NCBI GenBank assembly: GCA_963749365.1
Contig: CAVVME010000003.1
Coordinates: forward strand, 868,001-932,000
Direction of reading: 5' to 3'
Origin: WHSW01 sp963749365
GTDB lineage: Bacteria > Actinomycetota > Thermoleophilia > Solirubrobacterales > 70-9
Length of the DNA: 64,000 nt
Part shown: positions 43,195 through 51,422 of the stretch, piece by piece
Layout of the letters: each line of letters begins with the position of its first letter
Position numbering within the stretch: position 1 is the stretch's first letter
Notes under the pieces: model-generated
Told to the model about the DNA's origin: nothing
Seen by the model: the letters and a program-made list of their open reading frames with translations, nothing else
The model's database searches: none
Translations under genes and position numbers: made by a program

Positions 43195-43200
43195 TAGGCT
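43195..43200 (+). promoter_or_regulatory. -10 box of the PhoD-like phosphatase gene
   Basis: TAGGCT lies 9 nt before the GTG at 43210 with no ribosome-binding site in between. Confidence 0.4.
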
Positions 43201-43209
43201 CAGCATCGC

Positions 43210-44874
43210 GTGGCGGAACTCGTCCTCGGGCCCATCCTGCGTTACGTCGGCGAGACCGAGGCGGTGCTCTGGGTCGAGACCGACAATCGCTGCGAGGTCG
43301 AGGTCCGCGGCCGTGACTCCGACCTCGCCGCCTCCGGCAAGGGCTTCTGCGTTGAGGGCCACCACTACGCGCTGGTCGTCATCGACGGGCTCGAGCCGGG
43401 GAGCACCTACGAGTACGAGCTCTGGCTCGACGACGAGCGCCGCTGGCCGCCGCCGGCATCGGCCTTTCCCCCGAGCGCGATCCGCACCCTCGCCGGCAAT
43501 GGTCCGGTTCGGATCAGCTTCGGTTCCTGCCGGGTGACCCTCCCCCATCATCCTCCGTACACGCTGGCGAAGGACGACGACCCGCGAGGACGCGAGTTCG
43601 ACGCCCTCTACACCCTCGCTCACGAGCTCTGGGGGCGTCCGCGCGAGGACTGGCCCGACGTGCTGCTGCTGCTCGGCGACCAGGTCTACGTCGACGAAGG
43701 CTCGCCCCAAGCGCGCGAGCTGATCCGCTCGCGCCGCGATACCACCCAACCGCCCGGCGAGGAGGTCGCCGACTTCGAGGAGTACACCGCGCTGTATCGC
43801 GAGGCATGGGGCGACCCGGTGATCCGCTGGCTCTACTCGACCGTGTCCTGCGCGATGGTGATCGACGACCACGACGTCAGTGACGACTGGAACATCTCCG
43901 CCGCCTGGGTCGAGGAGATCAGGCGCGAGCCGTGGTGGGCGAAGCGCGAGGCGGCGGCACTCGCCTCCTACTGGGTCTACCAGTTCATCGGCAACCTCTC
44001 GCCGCAGGCGCTGGCGCAGAGCGAGCTCTACCGCGAGGTCGGCAATGCCGACGACGCGGGATCGATCTTGCGCAGGTTCGCCGACCGTGACCGCGAGCGC
44101 GCCGACGGCGAGCGCTGGAGCTATAGCCGGGATCTGAACGGAAGCCGGCTGATCGTCATCGACGCCCGCTCGGGGCGAATGCTCGAGGAGGGCCGGCGAG
44201 AGATCCTCGACGAGGAGGAATGGGAGTGGCTCGAGCGCCATCTCGCCGGGGAGTGGGACCACCTGCTGATCGCGAGCTCGGACCCGTTCCTGCTCGGCCC
44301 GGGCCTGCATTACATCGAGGCGTGGGGCGAGGCGGTCGGCGAGGGCGCCTGGGGCGCGAGGATGGCGGGAGTCGCCGAACGGCTGCGACGGGCGCTCGAT
44401 TTCGACCATTGGCCGGCGTTTCGGCGCTCCTTCGATCGGCTCGCTCGGGCCCTGGGCGAGCACGGGTCCGGCGCCCACGGCCGCCCGCCCGCCTCGATCG
44501 GCATCCTCTCCGGCGACGTGCACCATGCCTACCTGGCGGAGGTGGCGTTTCGCCGCCAGGCCGGGGTCGACGCCGTGGTCTGGCAGGGCGTCTGCTCGCC
44601 GTTTCGCAACGCGCTCGACCGCCGCGAGCGGGTGGTGATCCGGCTCGGCAACTCGCGGCTCGGCGAGTCGATCGGTCGCCTGCTGGCGCGCGCCGCCGGC
44701 GTCTCGCCCCCGCAGATCCGCTGGCGGATGGCCGAGGGCCCGTTCTACGACAACCAGGTCGCGACCCTGTCGCTCGACGGCCGCCAGGCGACCCTCAAGC
44801 TCGAGCGCACGATCGGCGATCCGAAGCTCGACAAGCGCCAGCTCACCACCTCGTTCGAGCGCCGGATCGTCTAG
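43210..44874 (+). CDS. PhoD-like metallophosphatase
   Basis: A 554-residue enzyme of the PhoD-like phosphatase family. The N-terminal part is a fibronectin-like domain (VLGPILRYVGETEAVLWVET, typical PhoD N-domain). The metallophosphatase domain follows: ISFGSCRVTLP, LLLLGDQVYVDEG, MVIDDHDVSDDWNISAAW and, near residue 435, SGDVHHAYLAEV, which carry the metal-binding Asp/His residues. It hydrolyses phosphodiesters or phosphomonoesters. No signal peptide is seen, so, unlike secreted PhoD, it probably works inside the cell. The next gene begins seven bases after its stop. Confidence 0.88.
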   Translation: MAELVLGPILRYVGETEAVLWVETDNRCEVEVRGRDSDLAASGKGFCVEGHHYALVVIDGLEPGSTYEYELWLDDERRWPPPASAFPPSAIRTLAGNGPVRISFGSCRVTLPHHPPYTLAKDDDPRGREFDALYTLAHELWGRPREDWPDVLLLLGDQVYVDEGSPQARELIRSRRDTTQPPGEEVADFEEYTALYREAWGDPVIRWLYSTVSCAMVIDDHDVSDDWNISAAWVEEIRREPWWAKREAAALASYWVYQFIGNLSPQALAQSELYREVGNADDAGSILRRFADRDRERADGERWSYSRDLNGSRLIVIDARSGRMLEEGRREILDEEEWEWLERHLAGEWDHLLIASSDPFLLGPGLHYIEAWGEAVGEGAWGARMAGVAERLRRALDFDHWPAFRRSFDRLARALGEHGSGAHGRPPASIGILSGDVHHAYLAEVAFRRQAGVDAVVWQGVCSPFRNALDRRERVVIRLGNSRLGESIGRLLARAAGVSPPQIRWRMAEGPFYDNQVATLSLDGRQATLKLERTIGDPKLDKRQLTTSFERRIV

Positions 44875-44881
44875 TTGAGGG

Positions 44882-45493
44882 ATGCCGCGGGATGCCGGGG
44901 ATTCCGCGGTCGACCTGTTCTGGTTGCCGCTCGGCGCCGGCGGGCACTTCGTCCGACTCAACGGTCGCGTCTACGAGGCCGTAGCGGCGCGACTGCAACG
45001 ACGCCCGGCGTGCGACCTCTACCACTCCGCGCTCGAGGTCCGAGTTCCGGAGGGGACGTTCGTGATCGAGCAGGCCCCGGTGCGCGACCCGAGCGGCAGC
45101 CGAAGGGGCGTCGTCGCCGAGGGCGCCGTCGGCGCGGCCTGGGCGGGCCGATTTCGGATCTTCCGCTACGAGATCCGTCTCTGGCTCGACGGACGGATCC
45201 CCGATCTCGACGAGGCGGTGGACAGCCCGCGGCGGTTGACGGACGACGAAGGCGGGGCGCGACGCGTGCTCAAGCTGATCGCGCAGGTCCCGACCCCGGT
45301 CTGGGGTCGCGATCAGCTCGCCACGGGCGAGATGTGGAACTCGAACTCGGTGATCGCGTGGGTGATCACGAGCAGCGGGCTGGACGCCGCCTCGGTTCAG
45401 CCTCCGGCGGGCGGGCGGGCGCCCGGCTGGCAGGCCGGGCTCGCGGTCGCTCGCCGGCAGCTCGACGAGCGTCCGCCGACCGGGATCGACTGA
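44882..45493 (+). CDS. Conserved cytoplasmic protein, function unknown
   Basis: A 203-residue protein. It begins with a beta-strand region AVDLFWLPLGAGGHFVRLNGRVYEAV and has a conserved-looking MWNSNSVIAWVI loop, plus VPTPVWGRDQL and PAGGRAPGW. The His/Asn/Ser pattern recalls papain-like or LRAT-like folds, but no catalytic Cys is found where such enzymes have one, so no enzyme assignment is made. It is almost contiguous with the PhoD-like phosphatase and probably co-transcribed. Confidence 0.6.
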   Translation: MPRDAGDSAVDLFWLPLGAGGHFVRLNGRVYEAVAARLQRRPACDLYHSALEVRVPEGTFVIEQAPVRDPSGSRRGVVAEGAVGAAWAGRFRIFRYEIRLWLDGRIPDLDEAVDSPRRLTDDEGGARRVLKLIAQVPTPVWGRDQLATGEMWNSNSVIAWVITSSGLDAASVQPPAGGRAPGWQAGLAVARRQLDERPPTGID

Positions 45494-45577
45494 GAGCAAC
45501 GCTCGCGGTTGGTTCGTCGGTCCTCTCTCGGGGTAGCCCCCGAGCGAGTGCGATTCCAGAGGTGAGAGGAGCCCCGA

Positions 45578-45880
45578 GTGGCGAAGCGCAAGACGAAGCG
45601 CGACAAGAAGCTCTACCAGAGCCTCCGCGACAGCGGTGTGAGAAAGAAGGTCGCGGGCAGGGTGTCCGACGCCCTGCCCTCGAAGGGGGCGAAGAAGCCA
45701 TCGAGGGCCGAGCGGGTCGCCGACCAGCTCTCCGTCGCGGCGGACTCGATCAGGGACCGCACCGGCTCCGGCCGCAAGCGCTCGAAGTCGGCCAAGAAGG
45801 CGGCTCGGACGCGAGAGGCCAAGGCCGCCAAGCGCCGTTCCGGAGCGCGCAAGGGCGCCAAGTCCCGTGCCAAGCGCTAG
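45578..45880 (+). CDS. Lys/Arg-rich basic protein (histone-like tail composition)
   Basis: A 100-residue highly basic protein. It opens MAKRKTKRDKKLYQSLRDSG and ends RRSGARKGAKSRAKR, with the last 40 residues dominated by Lys, Arg and Ala as in HupB/histone-H1-like C-terminal tails. The middle has a short helical part (GRVSDALPSKGAKKPSRAERVADQL). The GTG start follows AGAGGAG. It overlaps the next gene (ferritin-like) by 14 bases. DNA binding is inferred from composition alone. Confidence 0.6.
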   Translation: MAKRKTKRDKKLYQSLRDSGVRKKVAGRVSDALPSKGAKKPSRAERVADQLSVAADSIRDRTGSGRKRSKSAKKAARTREAKAAKRRSGARKGAKSRAKR

Positions 45881-46337
45881 CGGAGGCTCGGAGGCGAGCG
45901 ACGGCGAGGAGCGACTCGACGAGGAACGGGCGGTCGAGTGCCTGAACGCCGCACTGACGCTTCAGTGGCGCTCGGCGTTGCAGTACTCGCTCACCGCCTC
46001 GAGCCTGCTCGGCGTGCCCGCGCAGGCGATCGGCCCCCAGCTCACCTCCTATGGCGACGAGGAGCTCAATGACGCGCGCCGGCTGACGGAGAAGGTCGTC
46101 TCGCTGGGAGGGACGCCGAGCACCGAGGTCGCCGAGCTGCGCGTCGATCGGGATCACGTCGCCGCGATCGGCTGGCTGATCGAGTGCGAAGAGGCGGCGG
46201 TCGACGCGCTTCAGGCCGCGATCGAGCCGACCGGGCGCGAAGGGCGATCGGAGGCGCTCGAGCACCTGCTCGAGCACCTGATCCTGCGCAAGCAGGGCCA
46301 GATCGACTTCCTGACCCGGGCCCGGGTCGAGGCCTGA
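45867..46337 (+). CDS. Ferritin-like/bacterioferritin-type four-helix protein
   Basis: A 156-residue protein with a four-helix bundle pattern: AVECLNAALTLQWRSALQYSLTASSLLG, then LTSYGDEELNDARRLTEKVVSLGG, IGWLIECEEAAVDALQAAIEP and EALEHLLEHLILRKQGQIDFL. The arrangement of acidic residues and GDEELNDARR resembles ferritin-like (Bfr/Dps-like DUF) proteins, but the full di-iron ligand set is not obvious, so iron oxidation is unproven. Starts at a GTG inside the end of the preceding basic-protein gene, so the two are translationally linked; joining a DNA-binding tail protein with a ferritin-like one would fit nucleoid protection (inference). Confidence 0.7.
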   Translation: MPSASGGSEASDGEERLDEERAVECLNAALTLQWRSALQYSLTASSLLGVPAQAIGPQLTSYGDEELNDARRLTEKVVSLGGTPSTEVAELRVDRDHVAAIGWLIECEEAAVDALQAAIEPTGREGRSEALEHLLEHLILRKQGQIDFLTRARVEA

Positions 46338-46396
46338 GCGGACGGACATCCCGCCGCTTGGGAACGCCTGAGGTACGCCTCAGCGGCGTCGCTGCT

Positions 46397-46747
46397 TCAG
46401 GCGGCGGCGTCGTCGAGAGCCTGGAGCAGCTCGTGAGCCGCGAGCTCGATCTCCTTGTGGCGCCACTCCGCGGCGCGGTAGTGACAGGCGATCAGGCCGG
46501 ATCGATGAAGCCGGCGAAAGTCCCCGTAGACGAACCCGTATCCGGCCTTGGTTTCGTCCGCCGCCCCCTCGGTGAGCCCGAGATGCCATTCGGCGTACTG
46601 CTCCCAGGAGTGCGACGACAGGTACTCGTTCTCGTCGTCGGCGGACGGTTGGTCCTCGCCCCAGTCGCTGTCGAGCACATACTGGCGAGACTCGATCAAC
46701 CGGCGCGCGTGTGCGACGGCGCGATCGTTGACGGTGTAGGAGGCCAC
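46397..46747 (-). CDS. Conserved hypothetical protein of actinobacteria
   Basis: A 116-residue cytoplasmic protein with a recognisable conserved core: WEQYAEWHLGLTEGAADETKAGYGFVYGDFRRLHRSGLIACHYRAAEWRHKEIELAAHELLQ. Similar short proteins occur widely in actinobacteria as uncharacterised members. It is all-helical with many His and acidic residues. No membrane or export signal is seen. The start is GTG at 46747. It is the third of three genes in a row on the minus strand (gaps of 27 bp). Confidence 0.7.
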   Translation of the reverse strand: MASYTVNDRAVAHARRLIESRQYVLDSDWGEDQPSADDENEYLSSHSWEQYAEWHLGLTEGAADETKAGYGFVYGDFRRLHRSGLIACHYRAAEWRHKEIELAAHELLQALDDAAA

Positions 46748-46773
46748 GGCGCGCAGTCTGACGGCTGCGAGAG

Positions 46774-47331
46774 CTAGCGCGTCCCGTAGCGGAGGTAGAC
46801 CATGCCGTTACCAAAACGGCGCTCGTCGAGCAGCTCGAGCTCCAAGCGCAGGTCGTCGGGGAGGGATCGGTTGCCGCCCCCGACCACGATCGGCGCGAGG
46901 AACAACCGGCACTCGTCGACCAAGCCGGCCTTGAACGCCTCGGCGGCGAGGCCGGGGCCCCCGACGGCGAGGTCGGATCCCGCCTGCGCCTTGATCCGCC
47001 GAACCGCTTCGGGCTCGAATTCCCGCTCGATCCGCGTCCGCTCGCTGCTCACCTCCTCCAGGGTTCTCGAGTAAACGATCTTCTCGGCCGCGCGCCAGAT
47101 CTCCGCGTAATCCTTCATCTGGGGCGGCTGGCCGGTGTGGATGTCCGGGCTCTCCCAGGCGACCATCACCTCGTACATCCGGCGGCCGTAGAGGTGGGTG
47201 CCGACGGGTCGCTCGAGGTCGTTGACGAAGCTGTGCACCTCCTCGTCGGGCTCCCCCCAGTCGAACTTGCCGTTCGCGTCGGCGACGTAGCCGTCGAGCG
47301 ACGTGATCGCCGCGTAGATCAGCTTGGCCAT
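46774..47331 (-). CDS. RibD C-terminal/dihydrofolate-reductase-like protein
   Basis: A 185-residue enzyme of the RibD-C/DHFR superfamily. The typical opening LIYAAITSLDGYVADANGKFDW, the central THLYGRRMYEVMVAWE and the cofactor-binding GSDLAVGGPGLAAEAF with ELFLAPIVVGGG-like region (here CRLFLAPIVVGGGNRSL) are all present. Proteins of this kind are used as stand-alone flavin- or folate-type reductases in actinobacteria; the substrate is unknown. AGGAGG precedes the ATG. Co-transcribed with the SnoaL-like gene 27 bp upstream. Confidence 0.85.
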   Translation of the reverse strand: MAKLIYAAITSLDGYVADANGKFDWGEPDEEVHSFVNDLERPVGTHLYGRRMYEVMVAWESPDIHTGQPPQMKDYAEIWRAAEKIVYSRTLEEVSSERTRIEREFEPEAVRRIKAQAGSDLAVGGPGLAAEAFKAGLVDECRLFLAPIVVGGGNRSLPDDLRLELELLDERRFGNGMVYLRYGTR

Positions 47332-47358
47332 GTCAATTCCTCCTCATGCGCGTTCGTG

Positions 47359-47709
47359 TCAACGAGCCACGCTCGGCAGGTCCCAGCCGAAGTAGACCTC
47401 CGCGCGGCTGATCTGCTCGCCCGCGAAGGTGAGCACCTCGGTGTTGCGAAAGCGGCTCCCGTCCACCTTCGTGCTCTCATAGGTGACCACGACCTCGTCG
47501 CCGCTTTCGATCAGCCGCTTGAAGTCATAGGACTCGATCAGCTCGGCGTTCGGCCAGCAGCGGTCGAAGTACTGCGCCCGGTCGATGCCGGGATCCGGCG
47601 GGCTGTAGAAGACGAACTCGTCGCTCAGGTGCCGCTCGATGGCTGCGCGGTCGCCTGACTCGTAGGCGAGATAGCAGTCACGCGCGATCTCCTTCCTGTC
47701 CTGGCTCAT
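47359..47709 (-). CDS. SnoaL/NTF2-like protein
   Basis: A 116-residue cone-shaped NTF2-like protein. It shows ARDCYLAYESGDRAAIERHLSDEFVFYSPPD, then FKRLIESGDEVVVTYESTKVDG and EVLTFAGEQISRAEVYFGW, a complete SnoaL_2-type fold. These often act as small ligand-binding or isomerase proteins. The AAAGGAG ribosome-binding site is visible. It is the first of a three-gene minus-strand group with the RibD-C protein and the conserved hypothetical protein. Confidence 0.82.
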   Translation of the reverse strand: MSQDRKEIARDCYLAYESGDRAAIERHLSDEFVFYSPPDPGIDRAQYFDRCWPNAELIESYDFKRLIESGDEVVVTYESTKVDGSRFRNTEVLTFAGEQISRAEVYFGWDLPSVAR

Positions 47710-47853
47710 GAGGGGCTCCTTTGCCTCGGGTGGTCAGTGGATTAGATCGCCTTCGCGCGCAAGACTCATCGGTTCTCACCCCGGTCCGTTTACGATTTGG
47801 CCGAGGCGGAGGCCAGCTCGATCCGCCTGATCGGGAGACGAAAGGAGCCGTGT

Positions 47854-48342
47854 GTGAGCGAAACAGCCGCTGAAGGCGTTGTCCGGCTGCGCGGGGAAGG
47901 CGAAGCCACTTCGCTATTCGGCGACACCTATGTAGTCAAGGCGGCCGGCGCGGAGACCGGCGGAGCACTGGCGGTGATCGAGGCTGACCTCGCTCCGCAC
48001 AGCGGCGGGACGCCAGTCCACGTGAACACGCTTGAGGACGAGAACTACTACGTGATCGAGGGGACGCTCAACTTCCGACTCGACGAGCGAACCCTCGAAG
48101 CCCCGGCGGGAACCTTCGTCCACATTCCCAAGGGCATGGTGCACACGCATTGGAACGCCACCGCGGCGCCGGTCAAGTTGTTGGCCTTTCCGGCTCCGGC
48201 CGGTTTCGAGACGTTCTTTGCCGAGCTCGCCGAGCTGATCGAGAAGATGCCCCCTGGCCCGCCGGACATGAGCCGGATGGCCGAGCTCTACGAGAAGTAC
48301 GGCCTCCGAGTGGTAGGGCCGCCTCCAAGCAGCGAACGCTGA
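47854..48342 (+). CDS. Cupin-domain protein
   Basis: A 162-residue single-domain cupin. Motif 1 (GGTPVHVNTLEDENYYVIEGTLNF) and motif 2 (APAGTFVHIPKGMVHTHWN) carry candidate metal ligands: the Glu and His of the first and the His in VHTHWN of the second. The C-terminal helix (LIEKMPPGPPDMSRMAELYEKYG) is typical of bacterial quercetin 2,3-dioxygenase-like cupins. The reaction is unknown. The GTG at 47854 is chosen because AAAGGAG lies 6 bp upstream. Divergent from the SnoaL-like gene. Confidence 0.85.
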   Translation: MSETAAEGVVRLRGEGEATSLFGDTYVVKAAGAETGGALAVIEADLAPHSGGTPVHVNTLEDENYYVIEGTLNFRLDERTLEAPAGTFVHIPKGMVHTHWNATAAPVKLLAFPAPAGFETFFAELAELIEKMPPGPPDMSRMAELYEKYGLRVVGPPPSSER

Positions 48343-48404
48343 CCGAAAGCCGCCGCCTTCCCGCGAGTCGGAGCGTCGCCAGCGAGGGTGGCGTCGATCT
48401 CGGC

Positions 48405-48958
48405 TCAGGGCGTGATCGGCGCCGCGTCCTGGATCGCCAGCGGCGCGACGCGGCGGCGCCGTCGCTCCAGCGGCCGTTGGAGCGATGCCGGCGCGTGTCG
48501 CCGAGCGCGTACCGGCAGTCGGTCCGCGCGATCGCGCAGCTGCGCAGCGCGTCCCACACCTTCCAGCAGAAGTTCCAGTCGTAGGCGTCGGCCGTACCCG
48601 GTCGCGCCGTGCACACCCCATGGCCGGCCTCCAGGTCGGGGTCGCCGTGATCGTCGGCGCGGGCAAGCACGAGGTCCTTGTTCTTGCTCGGGATCTGCCC
48701 CAGCAGCGGGAAGAGCGCATTGCAGCTCGAGCTCTCCTTGCCGGGTTCTGAGATCACGCCCTCGGCGCTCGAATGACACTGCACCTTCGTCCTCGGCGGA
48801 ATCCCCGACAGGGAATCGTCGAGCGCCGGCTCGCCCGGCCCGGTGAAGCCCCCGTCGTGAGGGTCGTCGAGGAAGATCGCACGGGGCCTCGGGGTCGAGT
48901 GACCTGTATCGATTGGCGTCATCGGCGGACCGGCGTCCGCTCCCGTGCGCTCGCTCAC
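48405..48958 (-). pseudogene. Unknown protein gene with a late frameshift
   Basis: Encoded from GTG 48958 is a chain with several Cys (VQCHSS, SSSCNALF, GHGVCTA, WNFCWKVWDALRSCAIARTDCRYALG) and a segment HRSNGRWSDG that should lead into VAPLAIQDAAPITP, but this C-terminus lies in another frame, reached near 48440-48455 by adding one base (a G in a GCCGCCGCG run). As written, the first frame runs on through 48173 as low-complexity Arg-rich sequence. The core resembles a small secreted or hydrolase-like protein of actinobacteria, but I cannot name the family. Either a broken gene or a sequence error. Confidence 0.55.
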
Positions 48959-49034
48959 GTCGCGTGCATCCCCGATCGCCCCGCGGGCAACTCTACGTCG
49001 TCCCGGATCGGCCTCCGTTGCGGGGTTCTCGACG

Positions 49035-49868
49035 TCAGGCGGACAGGGGATTGCCGTCCTCTGTGCAGGGGTGAGTCACCTCTACGCCCTCAGCGTGTGA
49101 CTCCTCCTCGATTACCCTGAGCACCTCCTCCATCTCGATCGGCCTGATGCTTCCGCTCTCATCCGTGAACGGGTGGTCCAAGAACCACACCAGCAGCAGC
49201 GCCGCCGTGGCCATGGCGGCGACGGAGGCGACCGCGCAGGCCTGAACGACGAAGCTGCCCCGCCGATCGGCGCCCAGCACGATCCATCCGACCGTCAGCA
49301 ACGCTCCGAGGATCAGCACGAACCACATCGGGGGGGGCGTCACGCGGACGGCCTCGGCAAGCCTCATGCGCCGGCCCTCGATCCGCCTGTCCTGTTCCGC
49401 CAGGAGCTGCCGGAACACGGCCTCGTCGACCAGCGAGCGGACACGGACTTCGAACGCCGCCTCCCTGAAGCGTCTCCCCCAGTCGGTCACGACCGGGCTT
49501 CCCTCGCCGCCATCGTGCATCGCCGGCCATCCCTGCTCGATCACCGCCCGTCCGTAACAGACCAGCGTCCCCTCCAGGCGCTCATGTTCCTCCGGCGTGA
49601 ACGCCGACGCGGTGCGGGTGAGCTCCAGGACCGCTTGGGCCTCCTGCTCGGCGCCCCTCTTCGCGTCGTTGTAGCTGTCGTACGCCTGCAGCACGACGAA
49701 TCCGAGCAGGATTGCGAACGCGATGCCAAGGAAGTCGAACGCCCGGGTGTGCTCGCCGAGCTGCGACGCGAAGCGCTCGTTCATCGGGTTCCGCCGGGCC
49801 AACCACAGCAGGCCGACAGAAGCTGCAGCCACCCCGACGATCATCCCGGCGAGCGCGAAGAGGTTCAT
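49035..49868 (-). CDS. DUF4239 (bestrophin-like) membrane protein
   Basis: A 277-residue integral membrane protein. Four hydrophobic segments are seen: LFALAGMIVGVAAASVGLLWL, FDFLGIAFAILLGFVVLQAY, WFVLILGALLTVGWIVLG and ACAVASVAAMATAALLLVWFL. The DUF4239 hallmark around the first and second (NPMNERFASQLGEHTRAFDF and YDSYNDAKRGAEQEAQAVLEL) is clear. The family is related to bestrophin channels; function unproven. ATG 49868 gives the family N-terminus; a TTG at 49880 is an alternative. Confidence 0.82.
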   Translation of the reverse strand: MNLFALAGMIVGVAAASVGLLWLARRNPMNERFASQLGEHTRAFDFLGIAFAILLGFVVLQAYDSYNDAKRGAEQEAQAVLELTRTASAFTPEEHERLEGTLVCYGRAVIEQGWPAMHDGGEGSPVVTDWGRRFREAAFEVRVRSLVDEAVFRQLLAEQDRRIEGRRMRLAEAVRVTPPPMWFVLILGALLTVGWIVLGADRRGSFVVQACAVASVAAMATAALLLVWFLDHPFTDESGSIRPIEMEEVLRVIEEESHAEGVEVTHPCTEDGNPLSA

Positions 49869-49978
49869 CGGCGGGCTCAAGGCTCGCGTGTCCGGCCGCC
49901 GGCGTCAAGGCGACGGCGCAACGCGAGGCCGAGAACTGACCGCTACGTCAGCGTGCGATAGGCCGACTTGCGGGGACA

Positions 49979-49992
49979 ATCGGGGCGACTGG
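49979..49992. repeat. Short decayed copy of the tRNA-Pro 3' end (third att-like site)
   Basis: 14 bases, from A at 49979 through CGGGGCGACTGG, match the start of the duplicated tRNA-Pro end at 51376-51389. After a 2-nt gap, TTGAA continues the match. A 14-nt identity is not expected by chance in a window this size, so it is probably a decayed att site left by an older insertion. Confidence 0.5.
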
Positions 49993-50098
49993 TTGAATGC
50001 TCCGACAGGGCTGGTAGCGGGAGCGATCCCGCTTCCGCCTTACGCGGAAGCAGCACTCTCCACCCGACGCCCGCCCAGTTCCCCTGATCGTCCATTCG

Positions 50099-51310
50099 CT
50101 AGCCGGGAAGCAACGCCTCGATCTCTTCCGAAGCTCGCTCGGTCCCAACCTCGCGCGCGATGCGCTCCGAGAGTTCGCTCGCCCGTCCGCGGATGGCGCG
50201 GTCGTCCAGCGCCGTGCGGATTGCGTCACTGAGCCGCTCCGCGGTCAGGTTCTTCGCTGGCAATGGCTGGGGGCCAGCGCCAACCTGCCGCACCGCCTTT
50301 CCCCAGAAATACTGGTCTCCTTGGAACGGGCAGACGACGCTGGGGCGCCCGGCCCGAAGTCCGGCGGCGGTCGTTCCGGCGCCTCCGTGATGAACGACGG
50401 CCGCAACCCGTGGAAACAGCCAACGATGTGACGCTTGCTCAACCACGATTGTGTCGCCATTCCAGGCTGGGCCGGCGAGTCCACCCCACCCGGTCGCAAT
50501 GACAGCGCGGGCGCCTGTCACCCGCAGGGCCTGGTCGACCGACCTGCTCAGCCGAATGGGGTCGGGACCGACGCTGCTTCCGAAGCCGACGTAGACCGGC
50601 GGATCGCCGGCCGCGACGAAGGCTTCGAGCTCGGGATCAATCGGCCCATCCCCATCTTCGCTAAGCCAGTAGCCCGTCGCGACCGCGTTCGGCGGCCAGT
50701 CGTGCGGCGTGGGCACGACGTTAGGGCTGTAGCAGTAAAGCGTTTTGGCCGGTTGCGGTGGACTGCCGCGGGGCGCAAGCGAGAGGTGCTCGTCGCGCCA
50801 GTCGCGAATCAGGCCCGCGTATGGCCGCGTCAGGAGGCCGAGAAGTCGGTAGCTCGCGCGATTCAGTACCCCACCGAGCTCACGGTTGACCATGCCGGGC
50901 AGCGGAAACGCGCGGGTCGGCGTCAGCATCGGGACCGTCAGCGCCTGCACGTGCGGGATCCCGAGCTTCTCTGCGACGTGCGGTGCCGCCAACGTTTTCT
51001 GGTGGGCTACGATCGCGTCGGGGCGATGGGCTTTCGCCACTGTCCAGCTGTCCTCGAGCATCCCTCTGATCACCGGAAAGACCTCATGGCGAAGGGAGGG
51101 CTTCCTCCTATCGGGTGTCGGTAGCAGCGACCGGAAGTCGGCGCGAATCGGCGCAAACTCGACCCCGTCGTTACCAGGAGCCAGCTTGGAGAAGCGGGCA
51201 TCAGTCGCGAATGTGACCGCATGGCCGCGACTGGCCAGCCGTGCGGCGAGTGCCGCGAAGGGCTCGACATCTCCGGTGCTTCCAGCAGTAAGCACCATGA
51301 TCTCGGCCAT
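50099..51310 (-). CDS. GT1-family (UGT/MGT-like) glycosyltransferase
   Basis: A 403-residue glycosyltransferase of the GT1 fold, closest to macrolide or sterol glucosyltransferases. The N-terminus IMVLTAGSTGDVEPFAALAARLASRGHAVTFAT is the acceptor-domain signature. The donor-binding motif is VAAVVHHGGAGTTAAGLRAGRPSVVCPFQGDQYFWG, with the usual HHGGAGT and the acidic QGDQ. It adds a sugar from a nucleotide donor to a lipophilic acceptor; identities unknown. The base composition and codon choice are less GC-biased than in its neighbours. It lies between two copies of a tRNA-Pro end and has its own TACGAT box at 51319-51324, so it may be acquired DNA. Confidence 0.88.
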   Translation of the reverse strand: MAEIMVLTAGSTGDVEPFAALAARLASRGHAVTFATDARFSKLAPGNDGVEFAPIRADFRSLLPTPDRRKPSLRHEVFPVIRGMLEDSWTVAKAHRPDAIVAHQKTLAAPHVAEKLGIPHVQALTVPMLTPTRAFPLPGMVNRELGGVLNRASYRLLGLLTRPYAGLIRDWRDEHLSLAPRGSPPQPAKTLYCYSPNVVPTPHDWPPNAVATGYWLSEDGDGPIDPELEAFVAAGDPPVYVGFGSSVGPDPIRLSRSVDQALRVTGARAVIATGWGGLAGPAWNGDTIVVEQASHRWLFPRVAAVVHHGGAGTTAAGLRAGRPSVVCPFQGDQYFWGKAVRQVGAGPQPLPAKNLTAERLSDAIRTALDDRAIRGRASELSERIAREVGTERASEEIEALLPG

Positions 51311-51318
51311 CTGTGGTG

Positions 51319-51324
51319 ATCGTA
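51319..51324 (-). promoter_or_regulatory. -10 box of the glycosyltransferase gene
   Basis: TACGAT on the minus strand lies 8 nt before the ATG at 51310; no ribosome-binding site is between them. Confidence 0.4.
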
Positions 51325-51376
51325 GACGACGAGGAACGCAGCGACGGGGCTAGTCGAGTCCCGGTTCAAACTGGCA

Positions 51377-51422
51377 TCGGGGCGACTGGATTTGAACCAG
51401 CGACCTTTCGGCCCCCAGCCGA
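51377..51422. repeat. 46-nt duplicate of the tRNA-Pro 3' end (att site)
   Basis: Identical over 46 nt to 53938-53983, the 3' part of the tRNA-Pro gene (T-arm, variable region and anticodon stem-loop up to the anticodon). After base 51422 the sequences diverge. This is the classic footprint of a site-specific integration into a tRNA 3' end: the tRNA itself stays intact at 53938-54011 and the displaced copy marks the far end of the insert. Confidence 0.85.

Noticed and set aside
48388..48846. Plus-strand frames opposite the gene at 48405-48958
   Set aside because: Arg/Ser-rich shadow translations with no domain.
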